A stretch of 64,000 nucleotides of DNA from Terriglobia bacterium. Its GTDB lineage: Bacteria; Acidobacteriota; Terriglobia; Bryobacterales; UBA6623. Made by a program: the position numbers and the translations under genes. Location of the stretch: positions 25,838-89,837 of the forward strand of contig VXRL01000081.1 of NCBI GenBank assembly GCA_009838515.1. The letters run 5' to 3'. A model generated the notes under the pieces. That model had not been told where the DNA came from. It saw only the letters and a program-made list of their open reading frames with translations, and searched no databases. Positions 60,810-64,000 of this stretch are shown in pieces (the first letter of the stretch is position 1; every line of letters begins with the position of its first letter).

Positions 60810-61859
60810 CTAGCCTTGCTTGGCGACTCTGGCGCCGCTCTGCTGCGGTACCCGCGAGGACAACAGGTGGTAGAAGCCCAAGCCAAGTATCGCGATCGCT
60901 AGGCCGGCGATCCACGGCAGTTCCTTGGAGACGGGTGCTTGCTCGATGCTGATCTCTGCTTGTCCCCCCGCCCCGCTCGCCGCGCCCGTGCGCAGCTGGC
61001 CGCTGCCGCTAACTGTCAGGGTCACAGCCGGCCCTTCTGGCACGGTATAGATGGAAGCTAGGGTCGTAGGCTCCTGGCCGAGGCTGGCCACGCCGACTCC
61101 CTCGAGGCTCACGCCCGCCGGGGCGGCCAGGCGCGTGTTGACACGGGGATACGTAGACCGAGTGGTGAACGGCATCCCGTCTTCATAGGGCACGGCATAC
61201 TGCAAGTCGATGCGATTCTCGCCGGGCTTGAGCGGAAAGTCCACCTTGTAGATGTTTTCGGGACCAGCGGGAAGCGCGGAGCTGCGAAGCGGCATGCCGG
61301 CCGGCCCCGTGCCACTCACATCGACCCCGCCCTGCGCTTCCGGCGGCAGGTAGAAGTTCAGCGTTCCGTCCGCGCTGCTATATGTGACCGGCGGGTTGGA
61401 GTCGTTGACAAACTGGAAACTCTCGCGCAGCAGCAATTCTTCGCCGCCAGGTTCAAGGATCAAGACTCTGTTTATCGGTGCGGGCAACTGTCGCTCGCTG
61501 ACCGAGTACACGGTCACGCGCACGCTGTCGTGCGCCTCGCCGCCGCGCAGGATCTCCGTATAGCCAATGCCGTCGTGTTCGGCGCGAATGGCGCCCGCGA
61601 ACGGCTGCCCGGAGGACACCGCCGGCAGCGCCTTGCTGAACTCGAAGCTCCCGTCGGACTGAGAGACCGTCTCTTCGATTGGCGTCATCCCCCCTCGAAA
61701 GCTGGACAAAGTCAGCGCGACCCCGGCTTGCGGTGCTCCGGTTGTGCCGTTCACCACCGTGCCGCCGACGCCAAGGGCCAGTCGCGGTGCCACGACTGCG
61801 ATAGCGGCCGCCGCCGCAGCCGTCCTCAGCGCGCGCTTGCGCAGGTCACGCCCTGCCAT
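60810..61859 (-). CDS. exported carboxypeptidase-regulatory-like domain protein in ccm cluster, C-terminal TM anchor
   Basis: Signal peptide, GTVVNGTTGAPQAGVALTLSSF (CarboxypepD_reg-like), C-terminal TM WIAGLAIAILGLGFYHLL. Confidence 0.7.
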   Translation of the reverse strand: MAGRDLRKRALRTAAAAAAIAVVAPRLALGVGGTVVNGTTGAPQAGVALTLSSFRGGMTPIEETVSQSDGSFEFSKALPAVSSGQPFAGAIRAEHDGIGYTEILRGGEAHDSVRVTVYSVSERQLPAPINRVLILEPGGEELLLRESFQFVNDSNPPVTYSSADGTLNFYLPPEAQGGVDVSGTGPAGMPLRSSALPAGPENIYKVDFPLKPGENRIDLQYAVPYEDGMPFTTRSTYPRVNTRLAAPAGVSLEGVGVASLGQEPTTLASIYTVPEGPAVTLTVSGSGQLRTGAASGAGGQAEISIEQAPVSKELPWIAGLAIAILGLGFYHLLSSRVPQQSGARVAKQG

Positions 61860-62124
61860 TCCGCTCGACCTCCTCGATCGCCACCATGACGCCGGCCAGC
61901 TCGGCCTGCAGATCGCGCTTGCTGGCGGCGTAGTCGGCCTCGGACATCTTGCCCATCTGGAACTCACTGCGAAGGTCGCGCAGGTTCTCGTACACTGCCG
62001 CCTTGCGCTCCTCTAGGTGCTGGGTTGGCGAGATCGGCTCTGGCGCGGGGACATGCTTGGCGCGGACCACGAGCGGTAGCGCGAACGCGAGCAGAATCAT
62101 TGCGATGGCGGCCGCGACAAACAT
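61846..62124 (-). CDS. short CcmI-like / cytochrome c biogenesis accessory membrane protein
   Basis: N-terminal TM then ERKAAVYENLRDLRSEFQMGKMSEADYAASKRDLQAELAGVM, position in ccm cluster. Confidence 0.65.
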   Translation of the reverse strand: MFVAAAIAMILLAFALPLVVRAKHVPAPEPISPTQHLEERKAAVYENLRDLRSEFQMGKMSEADYAASKRDLQAELAGVMVAIEEVERNGRA

Positions 62125-62628
62125 AGCGTGCGCCCGAATTCGGGTTGGGACGGGCGGCCCGGCTGCGACTCCAATCTTCGAGTCTATTCCAATTCCTCGA
62201 GATCATCCTCGATCCGGGAGCGGAACCGCTCAACGACTTCCTCTGGCACGCCGGTGGCCCGTGAGCGAGCGCGGCTCGACCTGCGCCACCTGCGGATGAC
62301 CCACGGCACAAACGCCAGGCCCACCAGCAGGGTTGCGAACGGAGCAATCCAGCCTATCAAGCCGAAGCCAACGTCGGGCGGCTGGACGCGAGTCTCGCTG
62401 CCGTACTTGGCGTAGACGGCCTCAAGCACTTCCTCGTCGGATTGGCCGGCCTCTAGGCCGGTTCGGATATCCTGCAGTACCGGATCGCGGAAGTGGCAGT
62501 TGAGCATGTTGCAGCTGCCGACCGTGTACGCGCAGCTGCACTGGCAGGTGACGAGATCGCCAACTTGCCGCAACTTCTCGTACGGTACGTTCGCCTGGGC
62601 GCTGGCAGCCGCCAGAGCCAATAAGAGG

Positions 62629-64000
<1,372 letters not shown>

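Overview
This 64 kb window is GC-rich, gene-dense bacterial chromosome with no rRNA, tRNA, CRISPR array or intact mobile element that I could recognise. Gene content (DUF1501 plus PSD1/DUF1549-DUF1553 pair, several Tat-exported PQQ propellers, Gfo/Idh/MocA oxidoreductases, sulfatases, DUF2911, cytochrome c biogenesis) suggests an Acidobacteriota/Planctomycetes-like lineage; that taxonomy is inference. Recognisable blocks: ligA (5' truncated by the window) and lexA; a HAD / deoxyhypusine-synthase-like / PfkB / GmhA-like SIS cluster; folE with two 6-pyruvoyl-tetrahydropterin-synthase paralogues; a GluR0-like ligand-gated K+ channel; an ECF sigma / small membrane protein / bactofilin-RDD operon; a cobalamin riboswitch followed by a B12-uptake operon (TonB receptor, two binding proteins, permease, ATPase, cobQ); a feo operon with split FeoB and two DtxR-type proteins; acetoacetyl-CoA synthetase; a decayed VapBC-like pair; and a ccm cluster running off the window end. 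The candidates most worth follow-up are the PQQ dehydrogenase-cytochrome c-DUF1080 single-chain fusion (42221-45151), the prokaryotic ionotropic glutamate-receptor-like channel (18304-19518), the tightly coupled feo operon with a membrane-anchored DtxR-FeoA protein and a CoA-ligase-like gene, the Cys/Glu-diverged PTPS pair next to folE, and a LigA with a duplicated helix-hairpin-helix module.
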